In this document: positions 1 to 5,348 of the stretch, in pieces
Position numbering within the stretch: the first letter of the stretch is position 1
How the letters are laid out: the number at the start of each line of letters is the position of its first letter
NCBI GenBank assembly: GCA_024711185.1
Contig: JANJTI010000064.1
Span: 1-5,348, forward strand
DNA from: Brevundimonas sp.
GTDB lineage: Bacteria; Pseudomonadota; Alphaproteobacteria; Caulobacterales; Caulobacteraceae
Direction of reading: 5' to 3'
DNA length: 5,348 nt
Notes under the pieces: generated by a model
What the model was told of the DNA's origin: nothing
The model's database searches: none
The model's input: the letters and a program-made list of their open reading frames with translations, nothing else
Program-made: the position numbers and the translations under genes

Positions 1-743
1 AAGACGAACATCAGGGCGCGGATGCGCTCGGCCGCCTCGCGGTTGCGCTCCTCGAGCGCGCCGATGAACCGCGCCTCGGTCTGGCGGTCGAAGCTGTTGA
101 AGATGTCGGCCATCAGCTCATGGCTGTCGCGCTTCGACGTCCGGGCGAGATTCGACATGAACTCGGTGCGCAGGGTCTGTTCGATCTTGTCGAGGATGTC
201 GCGCTGCACCGGCTCCATGCGAAGCATCCGCTGGACGCATTCCAGCGCGAAGTCCTCGGGCAGGGCCGTCAGCACGCGGGCGGCGTGGTCCGGCTTGATC
301 TTGGACAGGACCACCGCGACGGTCTGCGGATATTCGTTCTTCAGATAGTTGGCGAGCACGGCCTCGTTCACGTTGCCGAGCTTGTCCCACATGGTCCGGC
401 CCGCGGGGCCGCGGATCTCCTCCATCAGGGCGTCGACCCGATCGGCCGGCATGAAGGCGGCCAGCAGACGCTGGGTCTGCTCGTAGCTCCCCATCACCGC
501 GCCCGAACCGCTCATGCCGGAGACGAACTCGACCAGCAGCTCCTCGACCACCTGGGAGCTGACGGTGCCCAGCGAGGCCATCGCCTGGGAGATCTCCTTG
601 ATCTCGTCCTCGTCGAGGCCCTGCCACAGCTTGGTGTGGTCCTCGCCCAGCGACAGCAGGACCACGGCGGCCTTCTCCGGGCCCGTGAGCTTGCGCACGT
701 CGTCGACGGCGGGCTTCTTGCTGACCATGCGGGCGGCCGACAT
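1..743 (-). CDS. fliG: FliG, flagellar motor switch/rotor protein (3' end beyond window)
   Basis: FliG is the C-ring protein that binds the MS ring through its N-terminal domain and meets the stator through its C-terminal domain; it acts on the cytoplasmic face of the motor. Reading leftward from the ATG at 743 gives 247 complete codons with no stop, so the gene runs off the left edge. The family signature is clear: an N-terminal [18 protein letters not shown] stretch (residues 18-35), the middle-domain motif [13 protein letters not shown] (137-149; usual form EHPQT), and [10 protein letters not shown] near the edge. The C-terminal torque-generating domain (roughly the last 90 residues) is outside the window. 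The start overlaps the fliF stop by one base (TGATG), with GAAGG only 3 nt upstream, which suggests translational coupling to fliF. A second in-frame ATG at 728 would remove five residues but has no visible ribosome binding site. Identity is from sequence; function is from the family. Confidence 0.96.
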   Translation of the reverse strand, partial: MSAARMVSKKPAVDDVRKLTGPEKAAVVLLSLGEDHTKLWQGLDEDEIKEISQAMASLGTVSSQVVEELLVEFVSGMSGSGAVMGSYEQTQRLLAAFMPADRVDALMEEIRGPAGRTMWDKLGNVNEAVLANYLKNEYPQTVAVVLSKIKPDHAARVLTALPEDFALECVQRMLRMEPVQRDILDKIEQTLRTEFMSNLARTSKRDSHELMADIFNSFDRQTEARFIGALEERNREAAERIRALMFV

Positions 744-2377
744 CAGCCTTCATGCACCCAGTTGCGGAGGATCGAGGTCGACTCCTCCGGATGCTTCTCG
801 ACGAAGTCGGCCACTTTCTTGACCGACGACGCCTTCACCTGGCCCTCGATGCGCGCGATGTCGAGCCGCTGGTCCATGTCGGAGGGGCCGGTCAGCTGCG
901 GCGTTCCGCCGGCGGCGCCGACAATGGTGGTCTGCAGCGACGTGACCGCCGGCCCGCCGGCCCCGGCCAGCTGAAGCGGTGTCGCGCCGCCGCCGGAGGC
1001 GGTCTTCAGCAGCGGCCGAAGCACGAAGAAGATCAGCAACACGCCGGTGACCAGCAGCACCAGCAGCTCGATGCCGCGCATCAGGTCGTTCTTGGTGAAG
1101 TCGAACAGCGAAGAGCCGGCCTCGGTCCCGCCGGACGGCAGGGCCTCACGACTGAAGCGGACATTCTGCACCTCGATGCGGTCGCCGCGCTGCTCGTCGA
1201 TGCCGACGGCGGCGGCGACGAGGGCGCGGATCTGGGCGATTTCCTCTTCTGATCGCGGCGCCCAGGTCGGCTCTCCTCCGCCGCTCGCCGGCGGGGTCCA
1301 GCGGCCGTCGACCGCCACGGACACCGCCAGCTTCTTGATCTCGCCGGCCTCGCGGATGGTGGTCGTGGTGGTGTTGGAGATTTCGTAGTTGGTCGTCTCG
1401 GTCGTCTGGGTGTCGCGCGAGCCCAGCGGCGTGGCTTGCGGCGCGACTCCGCCGGGGATGTTGTTGGCGGCGGTGACGCCCCCGTCCTGGGCGCCCGTGG
1501 TGTCCTGGCTCTCGGAACCGTTGGTCGACATCGAGCGGACCACCTGGCCGTCCGGATCGAAGCGCTGCTCCTGGGTCGTCGAACGGCTGTGATCGATCTC
1601 GGCGGTGACCTGCACCCGGGCGGCTCCGACGCCGACCACGCCCTCGACGATGTCCTTGATGCGGGCCTGCAGCTGGGCCTCGGTCTGGCCGCGGGCCTCC
1701 TCGGCCGAGGCGGCCGAGAAGCCGGCGTCGTCCGAGCCGGCCGCGAGGGTGCGGTTGGAGGTGTCGGTGAGCGTGACCTTCTCGGGCTTCAGGTTCGGGA
1801 CGGAGGAGGCGACGACGTTGCGGATGGCCTGGACCTGGGTTCCGGTCAGTTGGCCGCCGGTGACGCCGACCACCACCGCGGCTGTCGGCGCGGCGGCCTG
1901 GGCCTGGAACAGCTGCCGTTCGGGCAGGGCGATCATGACCCGCGCCGACGAGATGCCGCGCATGGTCTGGATGGTGCGGGCCAGCTCGCCCTCCAGCGCC
2001 CGCTTGGCGTTGAGGTTCTGCTGGAACTCGGTCTGGCCCAGCACCGACTGGTTGTCGAAGATCTCGTAGCCGACCCCGCCCGAGGTCACGAGACCCTTGC
2101 CGGCGACCAGCATGCGGGCCTCGCCGACCTCGTCGCGGCTGACGAAGATGGTCGAGCCGTCGCCCTTCGAGCTGTACTTGATGCCGGCGGAATCGAGCGC
2201 GGCGGTGACCTCGGAGGCCTCGCGCAGGTCGAGATTGGAATACAGCAGGGCGTCCGGCGCCTGGCCGATGCGCAACATCAGCGCGACCAGCACCGCCGCG
2301 ACGCCGGCGGCGACGCCCAGCACCACGGTCAGGCGACCGATCCCGAACCTCTGCAACGCCGCCGTGAAGCCGCCCAC
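743..2377 (-). CDS. fliF: FliF, flagellar MS-ring protein
   Basis: FliF multimerises in the inner membrane to form the MS ring, the base on which the export gate and the FliG rotor are built. The 544-residue product has the normal family length and layout: a short cytoplasmic N terminus, a first membrane helix (about 16-36), the YscJ/FliF ring-building domain starting with [16 protein letters not shown] (42-57), a conserved block [20 protein letters not shown] (about 102-121), a Thr/Ser/Gly-rich periplasmic segment (about 280-340), a second helix (about 435-457), and a C-terminal cytoplasmic tail (508-544) ending in NWVHEG, the region that binds FliG. The start is GTG at 2377; the frame is open back to a TAA at about 2455-2457 but has no better start, and GGGG runs lie just upstream. 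fliG follows in the same operon. A CtrA-like box lies 68 bp upstream of the start. Identification is secure. Confidence 0.97.
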   Translation of the reverse strand: MGGFTAALQRFGIGRLTVVLGVAAGVAAVLVALMLRIGQAPDALLYSNLDLREASEVTAALDSAGIKYSSKGDGSTIFVSRDEVGEARMLVAGKGLVTSGGVGYEIFDNQSVLGQTEFQQNLNAKRALEGELARTIQTMRGISSARVMIALPERQLFQAQAAAPTAAVVVGVTGGQLTGTQVQAIRNVVASSVPNLKPEKVTLTDTSNRTLAAGSDDAGFSAASAEEARGQTEAQLQARIKDIVEGVVGVGAARVQVTAEIDHSRSTTQEQRFDPDGQVVRSMSTNGSESQDTTGAQDGGVTAANNIPGGVAPQATPLGSRDTQTTETTNYEISNTTTTTIREAGEIKKLAVSVAVDGRWTPPASGGGEPTWAPRSEEEIAQIRALVAAAVGIDEQRGDRIEVQNVRFSREALPSGGTEAGSSLFDFTKNDLMRGIELLVLLVTGVLLIFFVLRPLLKTASGGGATPLQLAGAGGPAVTSLQTTIVGAAGGTPQLTGPSDMDQRLDIARIEGQVKASSVKKVADFVEKHPEESTSILRNWVHEG

Positions 2378-2421
2378 GCGTCCCCGCCCCGATACACGCG
2401 GGTACTGAGAAAGGCCCGCTA

Positions 2422-2434
2422 GGCAGAAACTGCC
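2422..2434. promoter_or_regulatory. Perfect inverted repeat GGCAG-AAA-CTGCC in the fliF promoter
   Basis: This is a perfect 5-bp inverted repeat around a 3-nt centre, or GGCA-N5-TGCC when compared with the fliQ promoter. It begins 14 bp downstream (in the fliF direction) of the proximal half of the CtrA-like box, where the -10 region or transcription start would lie. A matching palindrome sits at the same offset in front of fliQ. In Caulobacter the regulator FlbD represses fliF by binding an ftr element near the start site, so an FlbD site is the leading idea; that assignment is inference. A conserved -10 region is the alternative. Confidence 0.45.
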
Positions 2435-2442
2435 GCCCGTGT

Positions 2443-2459
2443 GGTAAACGCGGCGTTAA
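2443..2459 (-). promoter_or_regulatory. CtrA-like box in the fliF promoter
   Basis: On the minus strand the sequence reads TTAA-CGCCGCG-TTTACC, which matches the CtrA consensus TTAA-N7-TTAAC with one change in the second half-site. In Caulobacter, phosphorylated CtrA activates class II flagellar operons from such boxes, which overlap the -35 region. The spacing to the fliF GTG at 2377 (about 68 bp) allows a short leader. The box is also only about 22 bp upstream of the DUF486 start on the other strand, so a protein bound here could affect both genes. The match is seen in the sequence; CtrA binding is inferred from the consensus and from the matching box at fliQ. Confidence 0.7.
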
Positions 2460-2481
2460 GCCTGTTCGCCGGGAGTCGCGC

Positions 2482-2856
2482 GTGAACCCCTATCTGACCC
2501 CGGCGGCCTTGCTGGTGGCCTCCAACGTGTTCATGACCATCGCCTGGTACGGCCATCTGAAGTTCGGCTCGAAGCCGCTGTGGATCGTCGTCCTCGTCAG
2601 CTGGAGCATCGCGCTGATCGAGTACTGCCTGGCCGTGCCGGCCAATCGTTGGGGGCATCAGGTCTACTCGGCGGCCGAGTTGAAGACGATGCAGGAGGTG
2701 ATCACCCTGCTGGTCTTCGCCGTCTTCTCGGTGACCGTGCTGCGCGAGAAGCTGACCCTCAATCACGCCGTGGGCTTCGCCCTCATCATGGCCGGGGCGT
2801 GGTTCGTGTTCCGCGGCCCGTTCGGCGGGGTCAACGCCGGCGTCGGCCCTGCATGA
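2482..2856 (+). CDS. DUF486 / DMT-like small four-helix membrane protein
   Basis: The 124-residue product looks like the DUF486 (DMT-like) family, small integral membrane proteins with no firmly established substrate. Four hydrophobic segments lie at about 5-24, 33-52, 70-87 and 93-111. Family-like motifs are WYGHLKF (22-28), CLAVPANRWGH (49-59) and LKTMQEVITL (67-76). The tail after about residue 111 is Gly-rich and may be a short extension. The start is GTG at 2482, preceded by GGGAG at 2471-2475 with 6 nt spacing. The gene is divergent from fliF and convergent with flhB, overlapping the flhB 3' end by 26 bp, so there is no room for a terminator between them. It lies between two flagellar operons, but nothing in it points to a flagellar role. 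The family call is from recalled motifs; function is unknown. Confidence 0.85.
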   Translation: MNPYLTPAALLVASNVFMTIAWYGHLKFGSKPLWIVVLVSWSIALIEYCLAVPANRWGHQVYSAAELKTMQEVITLLVFAVFSVTVLREKLTLNHAVGFALIMAGAWFVFRGPFGGVNAGVGPA

Positions 2857-3907
2857 CGAAGCCGATGACCCTGGCCGCGGCCTCGAAATGCTCTCGCGGG
2901 ATGGTGTCGTCGACGTCCACGGCGGCGTAGAGGGCGCGGGCCAGCGGCACGTTCTCGACGATCGGCACGGCGTGCTCGCGGGCCACCTCGCGGATCCGGA
3001 GCGCCAGCGCGTCGACGCCCTTGGCGACGCACACGGGAGCGGCGTCTCCCTGGTCCGGCTCGTAGCGCAGGGCGACCGAATAGTGGGTCGGGTTGGTGAC
3101 GATGACCGTGGCCTTGGGCACGCTCTGCATCATCCGCTGCCGGCTGCGCTGGGCGCGGATCTGCTTCAGCCGCGCCTTCACGTGGGGGTCGCCCTCGGAC
3201 TGCTTGTAATCCTCCTTGAGCTCCTGCTTGGTCATCTTCATGCGCTGGGCGAAACGGTAGCGCTGCCACAGATAGTCGGCGCCGGCGGTGAAGCCGAGGA
3301 AGACGATCGCGGCGCCCATCAAGGCCACGGCGAGGTCGCGGGCCAGCGGCAGGATGGCCGCGGGGTGCATGGCGGCGAGGTTCTCCAGTTCGCGCGCATG
3401 GGGCCTGAGCACCAGCCAGCAGATCACCCCCACCGCGGCCAGCTTGAGGAAGGTCTTGAGGAACTGGACGAGGCCGTCGGGCCCGAAGATGCGCTTGAAG
3501 CCGGACAGGGGGCTGATCCGCGACCAGTCGGGCTTCAGCTTGGAGGCGGTGAAGATCAGCCCCGACTGGGCGAGGTTGCCGCCGGCGCCGCCGAGGATGG
3601 TGGCCAGCATCAGGGCGCCGAGGAAGGGCGCGACGGCCCACAGGGCGCGGGCGCCGATCTCGACCCCCGCCCCGGCGTCCAGCCCGCCCGTGAGGGTGTG
3701 CGGGGCGGCGATGAAGGGCAGCAGCTGTTCGGCGATGGAGGTGGCGAAGACCCCGCCGGCGACGAGGATGACCCCGGCGGCGCCGAGCAGGCTGAGGGCC
3801 GAGGCGACGTCCGGCGACTTGGCGACGTCGCCCTTCTTGCGCGCCTCCGCGAGTTTTCGCGGGGTGGCCTCTTCTGTCTTCGACTCGGGATCGGGCTTCT
3901 CAGCCAC
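2831..3907 (-). CDS. flhB: FlhB, flagellar export gate and substrate-specificity switch protein
   Basis: FlhB is a membrane component of the flagellar type III export apparatus. Its cytoplasmic domain cleaves itself at NPTH, which switches export from rod/hook to filament substrates. The 358-residue product has the usual length and shows a charged N terminus with KTEEATPRKLAEARKKGDVAKS (10-31), hydrophobic segments at about 36-58, 86-108, 148-168 and 185-212, the SPLSGFKRIFG motif (132-142), a basic linker (about 220-262), and the self-cleavage motif NPTH at 272-275 followed by YSVALRY. The C terminus is Arg-rich (GRRRR). Start is GTG at 3907, inside the end of fliR (8-nt overlap), with GGGAGGGG just upstream. 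It is the last visible gene of fliQ-fliR-flhB. Its 3' end overlaps the DUF486 gene on the other strand. All residues needed for cleavage are present. The NPTH domain and the flagellar neighbours make a non-flagellar secretion role unlikely. Confidence 0.97.
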   Translation of the reverse strand: MAEKPDPESKTEEATPRKLAEARKKGDVAKSPDVASALSLLGAAGVILVAGGVFATSIAEQLLPFIAAPHTLTGGLDAGAGVEIGARALWAVAPFLGALMLATILGGAGGNLAQSGLIFTASKLKPDWSRISPLSGFKRIFGPDGLVQFLKTFLKLAAVGVICWLVLRPHARELENLAAMHPAAILPLARDLAVALMGAAIVFLGFTAGADYLWQRYRFAQRMKMTKQELKEDYKQSEGDPHVKARLKQIRAQRSRQRMMQSVPKATVIVTNPTHYSVALRYEPDQGDAAPVCVAKGVDALALRIREVAREHAVPIVENVPLARALYAAVDVDDTIPREHFEAAARVIGFVMQGRRRR

Positions 3908-4670
3908 CGGCCCCTCCCACGAAGACGTTGGCCAGGGCGCGGTAGCGGTCGATGAACACCGTCCCGATCACGCCGAGGCTGAGGGCGAACACCGACAGGC
4001 CGAGGATGATGCTCAGCGGGGCGGCGGCGAAGAACACCTGGAACTGCGGCATGACCCGGGCCACCAGGCCCGAGGCGAGGTTGAAGATGAGGCCGAAGAC
4101 CAGCACCGGCGCCGCCAGCTGGATGCCCAGCAGGAAGGCGTCGTTGACGGTCCGCACGGCCAGCGAGACGAAGTCGCCGGTCACCAGCGGCCGGGCCGGC
4201 GCGATCAGATCGTAGGACCCGACCAGGCCGGCGACGAACAGGTGATGGGTGTTGGTGGCGAAGATCAGCGTCGTGCCGAGCAGCATGAGGAAGGCCGACA
4301 GGGTCGTCCCCGGCTGGGCCTGCAGCGGATTGGCGGTCTGGGCGAAGCTGAGCGCCGTCTGCAGCGAAATCGCCTCACCGGCGGTCGACAGGGCGGTCAG
4401 GAAGGCGCGCAGGATGGCTCCGATGCCGAGACCGACCAGCACCTCGCGGATGATCCAGCCGGCCATGCCGCCGAGCGAGGCCGGCAGGGCCGGCAGCGAA
4501 CCCGACACCACCGGCCAGAGGGCGAGACTGACGACCAGCGCCAGCGACAGACGGATGCGCGGCGGGACGTAGCTTTCGCCGACGCCGGGCAGCATCAGCA
4601 GCACGGCGCCGATGCGGCCGAAGATCAGGGCGCCCTGCCAGACCTGGTCGGCTGTGGCCCAGGGTTCCAC
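3900..4670 (-). CDS. fliR: FliR, flagellar type III export gate protein
   Basis: FliR combines with FliP and FliQ to form the core of the flagellar export gate within the MS ring. The 256-residue product is of usual length and strongly hydrophobic, with about six membrane-type segments. Family motifs are FGRIGAVLLMLPG (17-29) followed by YVPPRIRLSLAL (34-45), THHLF (141-145), and MPQFQVFFAAAPLSIILG (207-224). The start is GTG at 4670, giving MEPWATADQV, with GGGGGAG 9 nt upstream; the intergenic gap after the fliQ stop is 19 nt. The stop (TGA, 3900-3902) lies inside the start of flhB. No fliP is present in the window, so the third core gate gene must lie elsewhere. Identity is confident from motifs and order. 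Confidence 0.95.
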   Translation of the reverse strand: MEPWATADQVWQGALIFGRIGAVLLMLPGVGESYVPPRIRLSLALVVSLALWPVVSGSLPALPASLGGMAGWIIREVLVGLGIGAILRAFLTALSTAGEAISLQTALSFAQTANPLQAQPGTTLSAFLMLLGTTLIFATNTHHLFVAGLVGSYDLIAPARPLVTGDFVSLAVRTVNDAFLLGIQLAAPVLVFGLIFNLASGLVARVMPQFQVFFAAAPLSIILGLSVFALSLGVIGTVFIDRYRALANVFVGGAGG

Positions 4671-4689
4671 TTGGCGGCGCTCCCCCGGC

Positions 4690-4953
4690 TCACATGCCGG
4701 CGATGCGGGCGGCGATGGTCTGCATGAATCCGCCCAGCAGGGCGCCCATCAGCGGCAGGAACAGGAGCAGGGAGACGAAGATCGCAATGATCTTCGGCGC
4801 AAAGATCAGGGTCTGCTCCTGGATCTGGGTCAGCGCCTGGAACAGGCCGATGGCCACGCCGACGACGAGCCCGACGACGAGCACGGGCAGGCACAGCTGG
4901 ATGGTCAGCCACAGAGCGTCGCGCCCCACGTCCAGAACTTCCGCGCCGTTCAT
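4690..4953 (-). CDS. fliQ: FliQ, flagellar type III export gate protein
   Basis: FliQ is a small two-helix membrane subunit of the flagellar export gate. The 87-residue product has the canonical family length, with hydrophobic segments at about 16-38 and 54-75, and the hallmark sequence GLFQALTQIQEQTLIFAPKI (36-55) between them. The ATG at 4953 was chosen because it gives the normal length and start (MNGAEVLDVG) and has GGGAG 11 nt upstream. The same frame can be read from a TTG at 4983, but that would add ten residues and place the start inside the promoter palindrome. It is the first gene of fliQ-fliR-flhB, and a CtrA-like box lies about 47 bp upstream. Confidence 0.95.
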   Translation of the reverse strand: MNGAEVLDVGRDALWLTIQLCLPVLVVGLVVGVAIGLFQALTQIQEQTLIFAPKIIAIFVSLLLFLPLMGALLGGFMQTIAARIAGM

Positions 4954-4978
4954 CGAAACTCGCACTCCCGGGAAACCG

Positions 4979-4991
4979 GGCAAGAAATGCC
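4979..4991. promoter_or_regulatory. Palindromic element GGCA-N5-TGCC in the fliQ promoter
   Basis: On the plus strand this reads GGCAAGAAATGCC. With its flanks it extends to a 19-bp imperfect palindrome (4976-4994, arms of 7 bp with one mismatch). Its first base in the fliQ direction is 14 bp from the start of the proximal TTAACC half-site of the CtrA-like box, exactly as in the fliF promoter. It could be a binding site for a flagellar regulator such as FlbD, or it could contain the -10 region. The pattern is seen directly; its role is inferred. Confidence 0.45.
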
Positions 4992-4999
4992 GGGAGCGT

Positions 5000-5016
5000 G
5001 GTTAACGGCGCGTTAG
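5000..5016 (-). promoter_or_regulatory. CtrA-like box in the fliQ promoter
   Basis: On the minus strand the sequence reads CTAA-CGCGCCG-TTAACC, matching the CtrA consensus TTAA-N7-TTAAC with one change, here in the first half-site. It is oriented towards fliQ and positioned to overlap a -35 region about 47 bp upstream of the ATG. On the plus strand it reads TTAA-N7-TTAG and faces the M20 peptidase gene, so a role for that gene is possible but not shown. The neighbouring early flagellar operon supports the CtrA assignment. Confidence 0.72.
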
Positions 5017-5063
5017 CGATGTCCGGCGCGGCACCGGCTTTACTCGACCGGGCCGATGATCAA

Positions 5064-5086
5064 GGCTCCCCGGTTCAGAGGGAGCC
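5064..5086 (+). promoter_or_regulatory. Hairpin enclosing the ribosome binding site of the M20 peptidase gene
   Basis: GGCTCCC (5064-5070) and GGGAGCC (5080-5086) are perfect 7-bp complementary arms around a 9-nt loop. The right arm contains the GGGAG ribosome binding site, 6 nt before the ATG at 5091. If transcribed, the leader RNA could pair and hide this site. There is no T tract, so it does not look like a terminator. A regulatory role is inference. Confidence 0.4.
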
Positions 5087-5090
5087 CCGA

Positions 5091-5348
5091 ATGCGCCTGA
5101 TCACTGTCCTGGCCGCCCTGTCGCTGGCCGTCGCCCCGCACGCCCTCGCCCAGACCAGCGACGCCGAGCGCGTCATGACGGCGACCGTGGCGGCCGAGCA
5201 CCAGCGCCACGTCGACCTGCTGGAGCGGCTGGTCAACCAGAACAGCGGCACCCTGAACGCGGACGGCGTACGGGCCGTCGGGGAGATGGTGCGGCAGGAA
5301 CTTGAGCCGCTGGGCTTCGAGGTGCGCTGGATCGACATGAGCCAGACG
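5091..5348 (+). CDS. Secreted M20-type metallopeptidase (3' end beyond window)
   Basis: Eighty-six codons are visible before the right edge, with no stop. The first 21 residues (MRLITVLAALSLAVAPHALAQ) look like a signal peptide with cleavage after ALA, so the product is probably periplasmic or secreted. The following sequence, with HVDLLERLVNQNSGT (about 43-57) and VGEMVRQELEPLGFEVRW (about 64-81), matches the start of the M20 zinc peptidase family, particularly glutamate carboxypeptidase (CPG2-like) proteins. The metal-binding His/Asp/Glu residues lie downstream and cannot be checked, so activity and substrate are not established. The start ATG has AGGGAG 6 nt upstream. The gene diverges from fliQ and has no evident flagellar link. 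No convincing -35/-10 pair was found in 5017-5063. Confidence 0.75.
   Translation, partial: MRLITVLAALSLAVAPHALAQTSDAERVMTATVAAEHQRHVDLLERLVNQNSGTLNADGVRAVGEMVRQELEPLGFEVRWIDMSQT

Noticed and set aside
118..753. Minus-strand open frame overlapping fliG in another frame
   Set aside because: The fliG frame carries conserved motifs (EYPQT, FVF near the edge); this one is an Arg/Gly-rich shadow.
1436..2422. Long plus-strand open frame opposite fliF (328 codons)
   Set aside because: It is antisense to a clear fliF; its Gly/Asp/Arg/His-rich translation matches no family and reflects GC-rich codon use in the real gene.
2417..2425. GCTA/CTAG motif as a -10 element for fliF or the DUF486 gene
   Set aside because: The match to the Caulobacter-type -10 is weak, and its spacing from the CtrA-like box is too long for the usual arrangement.
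2763..3641. Minus-strand open frame overlapping flhB in another frame
   Set aside because: FlhB has the NPTH motif and full-length homology-like features; this frame is Arg/Pro-rich noise.
2888..4727. Two long plus-strand open frames (2888-3955 and 3288-4727) opposite flhB and fliR
   Set aside because: Both are low-complexity translations opposite well-identified genes and span the flhB-fliR junction without regard to it.
4954..4983. N-terminal extension of FliQ from a TTG at 4983
   Set aside because: It would exceed normal FliQ length, use a rare start and lie within the promoter palindrome; the ATG at 4953 fits the family.
5030..5043. Sigma-54-like sequence GGCAC-N4-TTTAC upstream of the peptidase gene
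   Set aside because: The essential GC at the -12 position is AC here, so it does not fit a sigma-54 promoter.
5075..5338. Minus-strand open frame at the right edge
   Set aside because: The opposite strand encodes a signal peptide and an M20-like N terminus with a good ribosome binding site; the minus frame is Ser/Arg-rich and lacks recognisable features.

Overview
This GC-rich window is a flagellar locus, most likely from an alphaproteobacterium of the order Caulobacterales (Caulobacter, Phenylobacterium or Brevundimonas type). The evidence is the strong G/C preference at third codon positions, the gene set, and near-consensus CtrA-type boxes (TTAA-N7-TTAAC) in front of both flagellar operons. 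The genus is an inference. No mobile element, CRISPR array, RNA gene or plasmid function was seen.

Layout from left to right. Positions 1-743 (minus) hold the N-terminal three quarters of fliG, the rotor/switch protein, cut by the window edge. Positions 743-2377 (minus) hold a complete fliF, the MS-ring protein; its stop overlaps the fliG start in TGATG. Positions 2378-2481 are a divergent intergenic region with the fliF promoter. Positions 2482-2856 (plus) hold a small four-helix membrane protein of the DUF486/DMT-like family. Its 3' end overlaps the 3' end of flhB by 26 bp. Positions 2831-4953 (minus) hold fliQ-fliR-flhB, three membrane parts of the flagellar type III export gate, tightly packed. 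Positions 4954-5090 are a second divergent intergenic region with the fliQ promoter. From 5091 to the right edge (plus) is the start of a secreted or periplasmic M20-type metallopeptidase.

The flagellar genes act together. FliF forms the ring in the inner membrane, FliG mounts on the cytoplasmic tail of FliF, and FliQ, FliR and FlhB belong to the export machinery inside that ring. These are early (class II) flagellar genes, which in Caulobacter are switched on by the cell-cycle regulator CtrA. The DUF486 gene and the peptidase have no obvious flagellar role.

The most interesting signal is not a gene. The fliF and fliQ promoters share a composite element: a CtrA-like box followed at identical spacing by a 13-bp palindrome of the form GGCA-N5-TGCC. 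TTAA occurs only twice in the whole window, once in each box. I see no convincing undescribed multi-gene system; the coding content is ordinary flagellar core plus two neighbours.
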